Shown: positions 1-7,600, counted from the first letter of the stretch. The stretch: DNA of 55,927 nucleotides from Ochrovirga pacifica (GCF_000220525.1 NZ_AFPK01000038.1:1-55927), one strand, 5' to 3'. Translations and numbers: made by a program. Notes: generated by a model not told the origin, from the sequence alone.

Positions 1-16
1 GCTATTGTTCTTAGAG

Positions 17-466
17 TTAAGACAATAATTGTTTTATTACAACAGAAATTGCTTTCCCATCTGCTTTTCCTGCAAATTCTTTAGATGCAACCCCCATTAA
101 CTTTCCCATATCTTTAATAGAAGAAGCTCCTGTTTCAGAGATCAATTTAGTCAAAGCAGCTTTCAATTCTTCTTCTGTCATTTGCGCTGGTAAAAACTCA
201 GAAATTACCTCAGCCTGTGCCAATTCTGGCTCTGCCAAATCTTCTCTTCCTTGCTCGGTATACAAAGCAGCCGAATCTTTACGTTGTTTCACTAATTTTT
301 GCAGCAATTTAATTTCAGCTTCTTCAGAAATTTCTTCTTTAGATCCTGTTTCAGTCTGTGCCAGTAATATTGCCGATTTTATAGCTCTTAACGCCTCTAA
401 AGCCACTGCATCTTTTGCTTTCATGGCTTCTTTCATTTTGGTCATTACCTCTTTAGATAAATTCAT
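17..466 (-). CDS. yqeY: GatB/YqeY-domain protein
   Basis: A 149-residue protein of the GatB/YqeY family, resembling the C-terminal tRNA-binding tail of the amidotransferase subunit GatB but standing alone; its exact role is not established. It is rich in Lys, Glu and Ala with long predicted helices. The conserved middle (DSAALYTEQGREDLAEPE, then a FLPAQMTEEEL segment) and the C-terminal GKLMGVASKEF segment are typical, and the length is full for the family. It starts 12 bases after the trpA stop, so it is probably the last gene of the trp transcript. In flavobacteria, as I recall, this gene commonly follows ftsZ directly; here it lies about 20 kb downstream of ftsZ on the same strand. Confidence 0.9.
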   Translation of the reverse strand: MNLSKEVMTKMKEAMKAKDAVALEALRAIKSAILLAQTETGSKEEISEEAEIKLLQKLVKQRKDSAALYTEQGREDLAEPELAQAEVISEFLPAQMTEEELKAALTKLISETGASSIKDMGKLMGVASKEFAGKADGKAISVVIKQLLS

Positions 467-478
467 AATATCTTGTTT

Positions 479-1249
479 TTAGTTTCCTATGATTTCTTTT
501 ACAAAATTATCAATTTTATCCACACCATTGGCACCTACGTACTTTACAAAAGCAGAACCAATAATTGCTCCATTTACATGTTCGCAAACAGTATCAAAAG
601 TATCTTTGCTAGAAATTCCAAACCCTGCAATTAAAGTGCTTTTTAGATTGTACGATTTAATTCTGTTAAAATAATCTATTTGAGCTTTAGAAATGGTTCC
701 TTTTGCTCCTGTAATAGATGATGAAGCCACTACATAAATAAAAGCATCTGTCATTTCATCAATCTTCTTAATACGCTCTTCAGACGTTTGCGGGGTAATT
801 AAAAACACATTAGACAAACCATATTTTGCAAACATTGATTTGTAAGTCTGTTCATACTCTATCATAGGCATATCTGGCAACACCAACGTTTGTATTCCTA
901 CTGACTGGCATTTTTCACAAAACTTCTCAGCTCCATATCGCACTACCTGATTAAAATACCCCATCGCGATTAAAGGGATACTTACCTGGTTTTTAATTTC
1001 TTCTAATTGATTAAAAATCAAATCTAAGTTGATTCCGTTTTTTAATGCTATCGAACTCGTTTCCTGTATGGTAGGTCCGTCCGCCATCGGATCAGAATAG
1101 GGCAATCCTACTTCCAAAAAATCAACTCCTGCTTTTTCTAAATTTTTGATGATGGTTCCTGTATCATTCAATTTAGGATAACCAGAAGTAAAATATACCG
1201 AACACAAACGGTTAGGTTTTTCAGCGAATAATTGACTTAATTTACTCAT
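479..1249 (-). CDS. trpA: Tryptophan synthase alpha chain
   Basis: Cleaves indole-3-glycerol phosphate to indole and glyceraldehyde 3-phosphate, passing indole through the tunnel to TrpB. The 256-residue TIM barrel is full length. The catalytic Glu is at residue 46 in DFLEVGLPYSDP and the catalytic Asp at 57 in MADGP, the same 11-residue spacing as E. coli E49/D60. The phosphate-binding region near the C-terminus (IAGFGIS, then GAIIGSAFV) is intact. It is the seventh gene of the trp operon, separated from trpB by a 105-base spacer holding an imperfect inverted repeat. Confidence 0.97.
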   Translation of the reverse strand: MSKLSQLFAEKPNRLCSVYFTSGYPKLNDTGTIIKNLEKAGVDFLEVGLPYSDPMADGPTIQETSSIALKNGINLDLIFNQLEEIKNQVSIPLIAMGYFNQVVRYGAEKFCEKCQSVGIQTLVLPDMPMIEYEQTYKSMFAKYGLSNVFLITPQTSEERIKKIDEMTDAFIYVVASSSITGAKGTISKAQIDYFNRIKSYNLKSTLIAGFGISSKDTFDTVCEHVNGAIIGSAFVKYVGANGVDKIDNFVKEIIGN

Positions 1250-1254
1250 ATTTT

Positions 1255-1333
1255 ATAGTTGAAAGTTTGTAAAGCTGAAGGTTTAAAAATTGTTTTTTGC
1301 ATTCAACCGTACAAACATGACAAACCTTTCACT
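1255..1333. repeat. Degenerate inverted repeat, trpB/trpA spacer
   Basis: The spacer between trpB and trpA holds a left arm (1258-1289) built of units like GTTGAAA and GTTTGTA, and a right arm (1300-1332) that is largely its reverse complement. The outer part, GTTGAAAGTTTGT at 1258, pairs with ACAAACCTTTCAC at 1320-1332 with one bulge. The sequence type differs from the GTAYTGA units of other spacers in this operon, but the architecture (degenerate units about 7 bases long, folded back) is the same. Function unknown; an mRNA hairpin is likely. Confidence 0.6.
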
Positions 1334-1354
1334 TTTTTAACTTGATATACTTTT

Positions 1355-2548
1355 TTATGCTTCTCTTTTTTCTAACTCTGTGATGTACGTCTCTAAATCT
1401 TTATCTCCTCTTCCCGACAAGTTGATCACAATAACTTGATTTTTCTTTAAGTCCATTTTTGGTAACACAGCTAATGCATGAGATGTTTCCAAAGCTGGAA
1501 TAATTCCCTCCAGTTTTGTCAACTCAAAAGCTGCATCCAAAGCTTCTTGATCGGTTGCATTTAAAAAGGTTCCTCTTTTGCTGTGATATAAATGTGCGTG
1601 CAAAGGCCCTACACCCGGATAATCTAATCCAGCAGAAATGGAGTAAGGTTCCACAATTTGCCCGTATTCATCTTGCATTAAAATAGTTTTAGATCCGTGT
1701 ATTACCCCTACTTGTCCTAATTGCGAGGTTGCAGCACTCTCTCCTGAATTTACTCCTAAACCTGCTGCCTCTACAGCTACCAATTCTACTTGTTTTTCAT
1801 CCATATAATGATAAAAAGCACCTGCAGCATTAGAACCTCCTCCTACACAAGCTATAATAGTATCGGGGTTTTCTTTTCCTGTTTGTTCTTTTAGTTGCCA
1901 TTTAATTTCTTCCGAAATAATTGCCTGCAACCTAGCCACCATATCTGGATAAGGGTGTGGCCCTACTACGGATCCAATTAAATAATAGGTTTCTTCTGGA
2001 TGCTGAATCCAATCACGAATTGCCTCGTTGGTTGCATCTTTTAGTGTTTTACTCCCACTAGTAGCAGCTACTACTTTTGCTCCTAACATTTTCATACGAG
2101 CCACATTAGGGGCTTGACGTTTGATATCAACCTCCCCCATAAACACTATGCATTCTAAGTTCATTAAAGCACACACAGTAGCCGTAGCCACCCCGTGCTG
2201 CCCAGCACCTGTTTCGGCAATAATTCGTTTTTTACCTAAATGTTTGGCTATTAATATTTGCCCAATAGTGTTGTTTACCTTGTGCGCTCCTGTATGGTTT
2301 AAATCTTCTCTTTTTAGATAAATATGTGCTCCATATTTATCAGATAAATTGGGTGCATAATACAAAGGAGTAGGTCTTCCTACATATTGTTTTAACAAGT
2401 ACAAATACTCTTTTTGGAAAGCTTCGGATTGAATAATTTCTAAATAATTATCTTCCAGTTCTTTTACATTAGGATACAGTAATTCTGGAATATATGCTCC
2501 TCCAAACTGTCCGTAGTACCCATTTTTATCTACTTGAAATTCTGACAT
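1355..2548 (-). CDS. trpB: Tryptophan synthase beta chain
   Basis: PLP enzyme condensing indole with serine to make tryptophan. 397 residues, full length, of the TrpB1 type that pairs with TrpA. The PLP lysine is K90 in HTGAHKVNN, the glycine-rich phosphate cup is [10 protein letters not shown] (GGGSN), and the sequence GRGDKD lies close to the C-terminus as expected. Fold type II; cytosolic. The gene precedes trpA in the operon, the usual order for the coupled pair, but the two are not translationally coupled here because the spacer is 105 bases. Confidence 0.98.
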   Translation of the reverse strand: MSEFQVDKNGYYGQFGGAYIPELLYPNVKELEDNYLEIIQSEAFQKEYLYLLKQYVGRPTPLYYAPNLSDKYGAHIYLKREDLNHTGAHKVNNTIGQILIAKHLGKKRIIAETGAGQHGVATATVCALMNLECIVFMGEVDIKRQAPNVARMKMLGAKVVAATSGSKTLKDATNEAIRDWIQHPEETYYLIGSVVGPHPYPDMVARLQAIISEEIKWQLKEQTGKENPDTIIACVGGGSNAAGAFYHYMDEKQVELVAVEAAGLGVNSGESAATSQLGQVGVIHGSKTILMQDEYGQIVEPYSISAGLDYPGVGPLHAHLYHSKRGTFLNATDQEALDAAFELTKLEGIIPALETSHALAVLPKMDLKKNQVIVINLSGRGDKDLETYITELEKREA

Positions 2549-2558
2549 AATTTATATC

Positions 2559-2629
2559 GTACTGAGTACTGAGTATTAAGCATAATAGACAAACTTTTTT
2601 TGTACCTTATACTAAATACACTGCACTAA
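2559..2629. repeat. Heptad repeat array, trpF/trpB spacer
   Basis: On the plus strand the units GTACTGA (2559), GTACTGA (2566), GTATTAA (2573), GCATAAT (2580) and AGACAAA (2587) follow in exact 7-base register. After a T-rich centre they resume as GTACCTT (2602), ATACTAA (2609), ATACACT (2616) and GCACTAA (2623). The right half resembles the inverse of the left, so the RNA can fold into a long imperfect hairpin. The 18 bases at 2563-2580 are identical to 5842-5859 in the trpE/trpG spacer. Confidence 0.75.
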
Positions 2630-2632
2630 TTA

Positions 2633-3256
2633 TTATTTCTGTTTTATTTCATTAAAAAATTGCTTTAGCAATTCTATATTTTTTAACCCTGGTTGGTCTT
2701 CAAACTTGCTATTGATATCCAAAGCATAAATAGGCAAATCTGTTTGTAATATTTCTTTTACTTTTGCCAACTCATCTACCCCAATGCCTCCACTTAGTAT
2801 AAACGGTTTGGTAGATGGATATTGTTTAAGTACCGACCAATCAAATGTATATCCGTTTCCTCCTTTTTCTTTCCCCTTGGTATCAAACAAAAAGTAATTT
2901 ATAAAAGGTTCGTAGTTAGCCAACACACTAAAATCGAACTCGTCTTTAATTGAAAAGACTTTAAATAGCTCGATATCTAAATCATAACTATTGAGTTCCT
3001 GACAATAGGCTACGGATTCTGACCCATGTAACTGTACTGCTTTAAACTCATATTGTTTTACTTTTTCTACGACATCTTGTACAGAAGCATTGACAAACAC
3101 GCCTGTTTTTTTAATATTTTCATCAACCTTAGGAATGTCGCCTACAAAATTTCTTGGCGATTTTGGATAAAATATAAAACCCATATAGTCTGGTTGTAAC
3201 CCAGCTACAGCTTTTATATTCTTCTCGAATTTCATTCCACAAACTTTTATTAACAT
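2633..3256 (-). CDS. trpF: Phosphoribosylanthranilate isomerase
   Basis: Catalyses the Amadori rearrangement of N-(5'-phosphoribosyl)anthranilate to CdRP, the third step of the tryptophan pathway. 207 residues, single TIM-barrel domain. The N-terminal IKVCGMKF carries the catalytic Cys (residue 6). The general-acid Asp is in YFLFDTKG, and the phosphate-binding ends of strands 7 and 8 are in ILSGGIG and YALDINSKFE, the latter being the family's LDxxS-like closing motif. Here trpF is a separate gene, not fused to trpC as in enterobacteria. Confidence 0.96.
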   Translation of the reverse strand: MLIKVCGMKFEKNIKAVAGLQPDYMGFIFYPKSPRNFVGDIPKVDENIKKTGVFVNASVQDVVEKVKQYEFKAVQLHGSESVAYCQELNSYDLDIELFKVFSIKDEFDFSVLANYEPFINYFLFDTKGKEKGGNGYTFDWSVLKQYPSTKPFILSGGIGVDELAKVKEILQTDLPIYALDINSKFEDQPGLKNIELLKQFFNEIKQK

Positions 3257-3257
3257 C

Positions 3258-3320
3258 GTATCAAGTATTGAATATCGGGTATCAGGTACTTGCTACTTGT
3301 TGCCTGATACTTACTACTAT
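3258..3320. repeat. Heptad repeat array, trpC/trpF spacer
   Basis: The whole 65-base spacer consists of nine consecutive 7-base units in register, starting at 3258 (GTATCAA), 3265, 3272, 3279 (GTATCAG), 3286 (GTACTTG), 3293, 3300, 3307 and 3314. Eight of nine have T-A at positions 2 and 3. The left units are purine-rich at the end and the right units are their approximate inverse, giving a perfect 8-bp stem between GTATCAGG (3279) and CCTGATAC (3303). This is the cleanest array in the operon. Confidence 0.8.
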
Positions 3321-3321
3321 T

Positions 3322-4110
3322 TTACAATTGCCCTACAAACTCTTTACAAGCTTGTCCTGGATTGTCTGTTTTCATAAAATTTTCTCCAATCAAAAACCCT
3401 TGAAAACCGTATTGTTTCAATCCCATAATAATTTTAGGATCACTAATTCCACTTTCAGAAACCTTAACACAACTGTCTGGAATTTTTGCAGCTAACTGAA
3501 TGGAGTGTTCCAAATCTACCTTAAAGGTTTTTAAATTTCGGTTGTTAATTCCGATGATTTTTCCATCTGGATTGTCAATTTTATCCAACTCTTCTTGGGT
3601 ATGGATTTCGTACAGCACATCCATTCCTAAATCCGTGGCCAATTGTCCATAATTTTTCAACTCTTCTTTGGTTAAACAAGCTGCAATCAATAAGATCACG
3701 TCAGCACCAATAGCCTTGGCCTCTACAATCTGAAAACCATCTACAATAAAGTCTTTTCTTAAAATAGGCTTCACTTCGTTAATGCTACGTGCTTTCATTA
3801 AATCGACCATCGTTCCACCAAAAAAGGCCGTATCGGTTAAAATAGATTGTGCGGCCACATTGGCATCTAAATAACCATTGGTTACTTCTAAAATATCTGC
3901 TTTGTCGTTTATAATTCCTTTTGAAGGTGATTGTCTTTTGAACTCTGCAATAATTCCTGTAGACCCTACTTCTAATAAGGACTTTTTTAACGACAAGGGA
4001 GTTCTTTTAAAATTGGGACTTTCTACCAATTTTTTCACAGGAACTTCTCCTTTTATCTTTGCTACTTCTTTCTTTTTAGCTTCTATTATTTTATCTAAAA
4101 TTGTACTCAT
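3322..4110 (-). CDS. trpC: Indole-3-glycerol-phosphate synthase
   Basis: Closes the indole ring from CdRP with loss of CO2 and water, step four of tryptophan synthesis. TIM barrel. The sequence IIAEFKRQSPSKG carries the catalytic Lys and the classic family signature; later KDFIVDGFQI, GINNRNL and SESGI mark the remaining active-site strands. I chose the start at 4110 (MSTILDKIIEAKK, 262 residues) rather than the upstream ATG at 4134, because the extra eight residues are not family-like and lie in the repeat-containing spacer. Confidence 0.95.
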   Translation of the reverse strand: MSTILDKIIEAKKKEVAKIKGEVPVKKLVESPNFKRTPLSLKKSLLEVGSTGIIAEFKRQSPSKGIINDKADILEVTNGYLDANVAAQSILTDTAFFGGTMVDLMKARSINEVKPILRKDFIVDGFQIVEAKAIGADVILLIAACLTKEELKNYGQLATDLGMDVLYEIHTQEELDKIDNPDGKIIGINNRNLKTFKVDLEHSIQLAAKIPDSCVKVSESGISDPKIIMGLKQYGFQGFLIGENFMKTDNPGQACKEFVGQL

Positions 4111-4126
4111 TTTCTTTTCATTAAAA

Positions 4127-4201
4127 ATGCACAATGGGCAATTAACTAGTATTCTTTATCTTCGATAAACAACTGTAACATTCTAAGTTTAATTGTACAC
4201 T
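4127..4201. repeat. Degenerate heptad inverted repeat, trpD/trpC spacer
   Basis: The spacer upstream of trpC (4111-4208) contains AATGCAC, AATGGGC and AATTAAC in exact 7-base register (4126-4146). Towards trpD, TTAATTG and TACACTG reappear as their approximate reverse complement (4188-4201). The design matches the arrays of the other trp spacers but the unit sequence is different (AATGCAC type rather than GTAYTGA). No protein-coding potential is seen. Confidence 0.6.
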
Positions 4202-4208
4202 GTTTTTG

Positions 4209-5198
4209 TTAATCGTTTACTAATTTACTTAAACATGCTTTGGCTTTTCCTTTCATCAAACTATCTTTTGCTGTGGCAAATGCTTCTTTAAAAGAAATAT
4301 TGGCATCAAACGTTTTTAAGGCAAAAGCAGCATTGGTCAGTACTACATTGTTTTGTGCATCGGTTCCTTTTCCATCTAAAATAGAAGTAAAAATTGCTGC
4401 AGCTTCTGGCACATTGTTTCCTCCAAAAATTGCAGAAGGTTCAATAGGTTGTATGCCTATATCTTTGGGAGCAATTATTTGCTCGTCTTCTTTGCTATAT
4501 ATCTTAAACGGTCCAGTTAACGAAATTTCATCATAACCATCTAAAGCATGAACAACAGCAAAGTTATCAGAAGTTTTGCTCAGAATATTTTTATACAACC
4601 TTCCTACTTGCATATTGAATACTCCCACCAATTGATTTTGAGGACAGCTAGGATTTACCAGAGGTCCTAACATATTAAAAAAAGTTTTTACTCCCATCTC
4701 TTTTCTTACTGGACCTACTGCTGCCATGGCTGGATGAAACAAAGGAGCATGTAAAAAGCAAATATTTGCTTTTTCTAACTGATGCTTTAGTGTACTTTCA
4801 TCGTTGGTAAATTGATATCCCAAATACTCCAACATATTTGAAGATCCAGAGGCTGAAGAAACTCCATAATTTCCGTGTTTGGCTACTTTGTGCCCCGTAC
4901 CAGCTACTACAAAAGATGTAAGAGTAGAAATATTAAAGGTATTTTTACCATCTCCGCCTGTTCCACACAAATCAATGGTATTAAACTCTGATAAATCTAC
5001 CTTTAACGCCAAGGCTAACAAAGCCTCTCTAAAACCTGCAAGTTCGTTTACCGTAATAGGTCGCATTAAAAACACGGTTAAAAAAGAAGCTATTTGAGAA
5101 TTGTTAAACTCTTTGTTGGCTATACGTATCAAGATTTGCTTGGCTTCTTCTTGATTTAGTTTTTCGTGTTGGAATAATCTAGATAGTAATTGTTTCAT
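4209..5198 (-). CDS. trpD: Anthranilate phosphoribosyltransferase
   Basis: Transfers phosphoribose from PRPP to anthranilate, step two of the pathway. The PRPP/Mg signature DLCGTGGDGKNTFNIST is intact, followed by KHGNYGVSSASGSSN, the anthranilate/PRPP loop. GPLVNP and the RKEMGVKTFFN segment also fit. I chose the start at 5198 (MKQLLSRLFQHEKL, 329 residues) over the ATG at 5231, because family members begin here and the extra 11 residues would be encoded by spacer repeat. Cytosolic dimer; not fused to trpG, unlike the enterobacterial arrangement. Confidence 0.95.
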   Translation of the reverse strand: MKQLLSRLFQHEKLNQEEAKQILIRIANKEFNNSQIASFLTVFLMRPITVNELAGFREALLALALKVDLSEFNTIDLCGTGGDGKNTFNISTLTSFVVAGTGHKVAKHGNYGVSSASGSSNMLEYLGYQFTNDESTLKHQLEKANICFLHAPLFHPAMAAVGPVRKEMGVKTFFNMLGPLVNPSCPQNQLVGVFNMQVGRLYKNILSKTSDNFAVVHALDGYDEISLTGPFKIYSKEDEQIIAPKDIGIQPIEPSAIFGGNNVPEAAAIFTSILDGKGTDAQNNVVLTNAAFALKTFDANISFKEAFATAKDSLMKGKAKACLSKLVND

Positions 5199-5204
5199 TC
5201 TATT

Positions 5205-5250
5205 TAGCTTTTTACTCTTGGCTCTTGGCAATTATCAAATGGCTAAAAGC
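5205..5250. repeat. Degenerate heptad repeat, trpG/trpD spacer
   Basis: Between the trpG stop and the trpD start, GCTTTTT (5207), ACTCTTG (5214), GCTCTTG (5221), GCAATTA (5228), TCAAATG (5235) and GCTAAAA (5242) follow in 7-base register. The ends can pair through GCTTTTT near 5207 and GGCTAAAAGC at 5241-5250. This is a further sequence type of the same architecture found in every trp spacer. Confidence 0.55.
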
Positions 5251-5252
5251 TT

Positions 5253-5828
5253 TTATTTTGCGTTTTCTATAAACTGTCTTACCATTGCCTCGCCATCAGG
5301 TGTTAGGATAGACTCTGGATGAAATTGTACAGCACTTACATTGTATTTGGTATGTTGAATGGCCATCACGCCACCATCTTCATCTACACAAGTTACTTTT
5401 AAATCTTTTGGCATGCTCTTAGGGTCTGCAATCCAGGAATGGTATCTGGCTGCAGAAAATTTTTCTGGTGTGTTTTTAAACAAAATGGCCTCTTTGTCTG
5501 TTACCTTCATCTCTGTAGCTACTCCATGAAAGACTTCGTCCATATTAATGATTTTCCCTCCATAGACTTCGGTAATAGCTTGCAAACCTAAACACACTCC
5601 AAAAATAGGCTTGGTTGCTCCATACTCAGCAATAACTTCTTTTAAGATTCCAGCCTCATCAGGAACCCCAGGACCAGGAGACAGCATAATTATATCGTAA
5701 TTTTGAATTTCCTCGATGGGAATTTCATCATTTCTAAACACATCTGGCTTTTCTCCTGTAATGTCTTCTACCATATGTACTAAGTTATAGGTAAAAGAAT
5801 CGTAATTGTCTAATATTAATATTTTCAT
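5253..5828 (-). CDS. trpG: Anthranilate synthase, glutaminase component II
   Basis: Class I glutamine amidotransferase that supplies ammonia to TrpE for anthranilate formation. 191 residues, full length. The catalytic triad is present: Cys79 in GVCLGLQAI, and His170 and Glu172 in QFHPESI. The oxyanion loop SPGPGVP is near residue 50. It may also serve PabB if no separate pabA exists, as in some bacteria, but its place between trpE and trpD makes tryptophan synthesis the main role. Separated from trpE by a heptad-repeat spacer. Confidence 0.97.
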   Translation of the reverse strand: MKILILDNYDSFTYNLVHMVEDITGEKPDVFRNDEIPIEEIQNYDIIMLSPGPGVPDEAGILKEVIAEYGATKPIFGVCLGLQAITEVYGGKIINMDEVFHGVATEMKVTDKEAILFKNTPEKFSAARYHSWIADPKSMPKDLKVTCVDEDGGVMAIQHTKYNVSAVQFHPESILTPDGEAMVRQFIENAK

Positions 5829-5837
5829 ATTTTTATA

Positions 5838-5915
5838 GTAGTGAGTACTGAGTATTAAGTAACAAGTACAGTAGCTAAGCTAACTTTGTACTTTGTACCA
5901 CCTACTCATTACTAA
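5838..5915. repeat. Heptad repeat array, trpE/trpG spacer
   Basis: Units in 7-base register on the plus strand are GTAGTGA (5838), GTACTGA (5845), GTATTAA (5852), GTAACAA (5859) and GTACAGT (5866). After a short centre come GTACTTT (5888), GTACCAC (5895), CTACTCA (5902) and TTACTAA (5909), roughly the inverse of the first half. The segment 5842-5859 is identical over 18 bases to 2563-2580. The spacer is 88 bases and holds nothing else that I can recognise. Confidence 0.78.
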
Positions 5916-5916
5916 T

Positions 5917-7311
5917 TTATATTTTCTCTGCCATCACCAATGCTTTTTTTAGTGCGGCCAATTTGTTGTTTACCTCTTGCAATTCTCCTTCTTCGGTAGA
6001 GTCAATAACAATACCAGCTCCTGCCTGATAATACAAGGTATTGTTTTTACTTACAAACGATCGGATTCCGATAGCTAAATTCACTTCACCTGTCAATCCG
6101 ATAACTCCTACAGCCCCACCGTAAAAACCTCTAGACTGTGCTTCGTACTGATCAATCAATTGCATGGCTTTGTATTTAGGTGCCCCGCTCAACGTTCCTG
6201 CAGGAAAAGTATCCCCTACCACTTTTAAGGGATTTTCTTTAATAATTCCTTCGACTGTTGATACTAAATGAATAACATGACTAAAATACTGTACTTCTTT
6301 AAACACCTCAACAGTAACATTATCGGCATGCTTGCTCATGTCATTTCTAGCCAAATCGACCAACATAACATGTTCTGCAGTTTCCTTTTTATCGTTGGAT
6401 AATTTTTCGCCCAACAAATGATCTTCTCTTGCATTTCCTGTTCTACGGAATGTTCCTGCAATTGGGTTGATGGTGGCTACTCCTTTTTCTACTTTGATTT
6501 GTGCCTCTGGTGAGGATCCCATCAAACGGAAATTTCCATAATCAAAATAAAACAGATAAGGAGAAGGGTTGATGGAGCGTAAGGCTCTGTACAAGGTAAA
6601 ATCGTCTCCTTTATATTTTTGTTGAAACTGACGAGACAATACAATCTGAAAAACATCTCCTCTTTTGCAATGTGCTTTTCCCTTTCTTACATATTCTTTA
6701 AACTCCTCGTCTGTACAGCTTGATGTTTCGCTATTGGCATCGTAAGAAAACTTTTGTGTTTGACAGGTAGGATTGTTAACAATGGTAACCACTTCATCAA
6801 TATTTGAAGCCTCTCCTGTAGGTAAATTTTCTATGATAGACATCTCATCATTAAAATGATTGATGACCACTACGTAGCGATAAAAACTGTAATGCAATAG
6901 TGGAATGGCAGAATCTGCCTGCTTGGCATTGAGCTTAATGTTTTCAAAATACTGTACAGCATCGTAAGTTGTATATCCGTACAATCCGTTGATGGATTTG
7001 AATTGTTCTGGAGAATCTGTTTGAATTAAGTTACAGTAGTACTGAAAAATTTCATGAAAATTTCTTTGCAACGGAGCACTGCTAAGTAGATCTTCTCTGT
7101 AATACAAATTTAATGCATCGTCTTCTGCTTTGATATGCACCAAAGGATCTATTCCAATAAACGAGTAACTTTCTTCTTTAGAGTGGTAATCTGAACCTTC
7201 TAACAACACCGTGTTTGCAAAACGATCTCTCAGCCTTAAATAAATGGATACAGGGGTTACTGTATCTGCCATTTGTTCTTTAATAATGGTCTTAAACTGT
7301 AATTTCTTCAT
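5917..7311 (-). CDS. trpE: Anthranilate synthase component I
   Basis: Converts chorismate and ammonia (or glutamine via TrpG) to anthranilate, the first committed step. 464 residues with the N-terminal regulatory part and the C-terminal chorismate-binding domain. INPIAGTFRRTG, VDLARNDMS, SHVIHLVSTVEG and FPAGTLSGAPK are the family's active-site motifs. The tryptophan-binding motif, LLES in E. coli, reads LLEG here (residues 36-39), so the feedback-sensing serine is replaced by glycine. This is the first gene of the operon, preceded by a transcription attenuator. Confidence 0.97.
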   Translation of the reverse strand: MKKLQFKTIIKEQMADTVTPVSIYLRLRDRFANTVLLEGSDYHSKEESYSFIGIDPLVHIKAEDDALNLYYREDLLSSAPLQRNFHEIFQYYCNLIQTDSPEQFKSINGLYGYTTYDAVQYFENIKLNAKQADSAIPLLHYSFYRYVVVINHFNDEMSIIENLPTGEASNIDEVVTIVNNPTCQTQKFSYDANSETSSCTDEEFKEYVRKGKAHCKRGDVFQIVLSRQFQQKYKGDDFTLYRALRSINPSPYLFYFDYGNFRLMGSSPEAQIKVEKGVATINPIAGTFRRTGNAREDHLLGEKLSNDKKETAEHVMLVDLARNDMSKHADNVTVEVFKEVQYFSHVIHLVSTVEGIIKENPLKVVGDTFPAGTLSGAPKYKAMQLIDQYEAQSRGFYGGAVGVIGLTGEVNLAIGIRSFVSKNNTLYYQAGAGIVIDSTEEGELQEVNNKLAALKKALVMAEKI

Positions 7312-7327
7312 AGAGTTAGGGCACTAT

Positions 7328-7359
7328 AAAAAAAGGCTTATCGTGAGATAAGCCTTTTT
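7328..7359 (-). terminator. trp attenuator terminator
   Basis: Perfect inverted repeat: GGCTTATC (7335-7342) and GATAAGCC (7347-7354) flank a 4-base loop and are extended by A/T runs. Read on the minus strand it is a GC-capped stem followed by seven T residues, 17 bases before trpE, so it is an intrinsic terminator placed to stop the leader transcript. The 5' arm plus loop (TCTCACG on the minus strand, 7342-7348) can instead pair with CGTGAGA at 7390-7396, which would destroy this hairpin. Confidence 0.92.
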
Positions 7360-7409
7360 ATATTTATGTTCATAAAATACAATAGTAATTCTCACGCTTA
7401 AAATTTAAG
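7342..7409 (-). promoter_or_regulatory. trp antiterminator and pause hairpin
   Basis: On the minus strand CGTGAGA (7390-7396), just after the leader stop codon, is exactly complementary to TCTCACG (7342-7348), which overlaps the 5' arm and loop of the terminator. The same CGTGAGA region can pair upstream: CACTCTTAAA in the last leader codons with TTTAAGCGTG gives a protector hairpin. The three mutually exclusive stems (1:2, 2:3, 3:4) follow the classic attenuation scheme. Ribosome stalling at the Trp codons would cover segment 1, free segment 2, form 2:3 and allow transcription into trpE. Confidence 0.82.
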
Positions 7410-7448
7410 AGTGTACCACCACCAAGTATTTGTTGTATCTAAATTCAT
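7398..7448 (-). CDS. trpL: trp operon leader peptide
   Basis: A 16-codon ORF reading MNLDTTNTWWWYTLKF on the minus strand, with three tandem Trp codons (TGG at 7416-7424) followed by Tyr. It is immediately followed by the antiterminator and terminator sequences and precedes trpE, which is the diagnostic arrangement for ribosome-mediated attenuation. The predicted promoter ends only five bases before the ATG, so the leader mRNA is likely leaderless or nearly so. Too short for standard gene callers. Confidence 0.88.
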   Translation of the reverse strand: MNLDTTNTWWWYTLKF

Positions 7449-7453
7449 TGCAA

Positions 7454-7484
7454 CAAATTTAATATAGATTTTTAAACTAGCAAA
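7454..7484 (-). promoter_or_regulatory. trp operon promoter (Bacteroidota type)
   Basis: TTTG (7484-7481), a 19-base spacer, then TAAATTTG (7461-7454) on the minus strand: an exact match to the Bacteroidota consensus TTTG-N19/21-TAnnTTTG. Transcription would start about at the ATG of the leader peptide (7448). No upstream operator is evident. Confidence 0.75.
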
Positions 7485-7600
7485 TATTTTGAAAAAACAT
7501 TTTAAAAGAAGCTGTTATATTTCACAAAACTATAGCATCTTATGTTTTTTAATTCTTTAGTTTTTATGTAATTTTCGAACAACTTAAATTAAACAAAAAA

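Noticed and set aside
3258..3320. CRISPR-like reading of the 7-base arrays
   Set aside because: Units are too short and degenerate, there are no spacers of constant length, and no cas genes are present.
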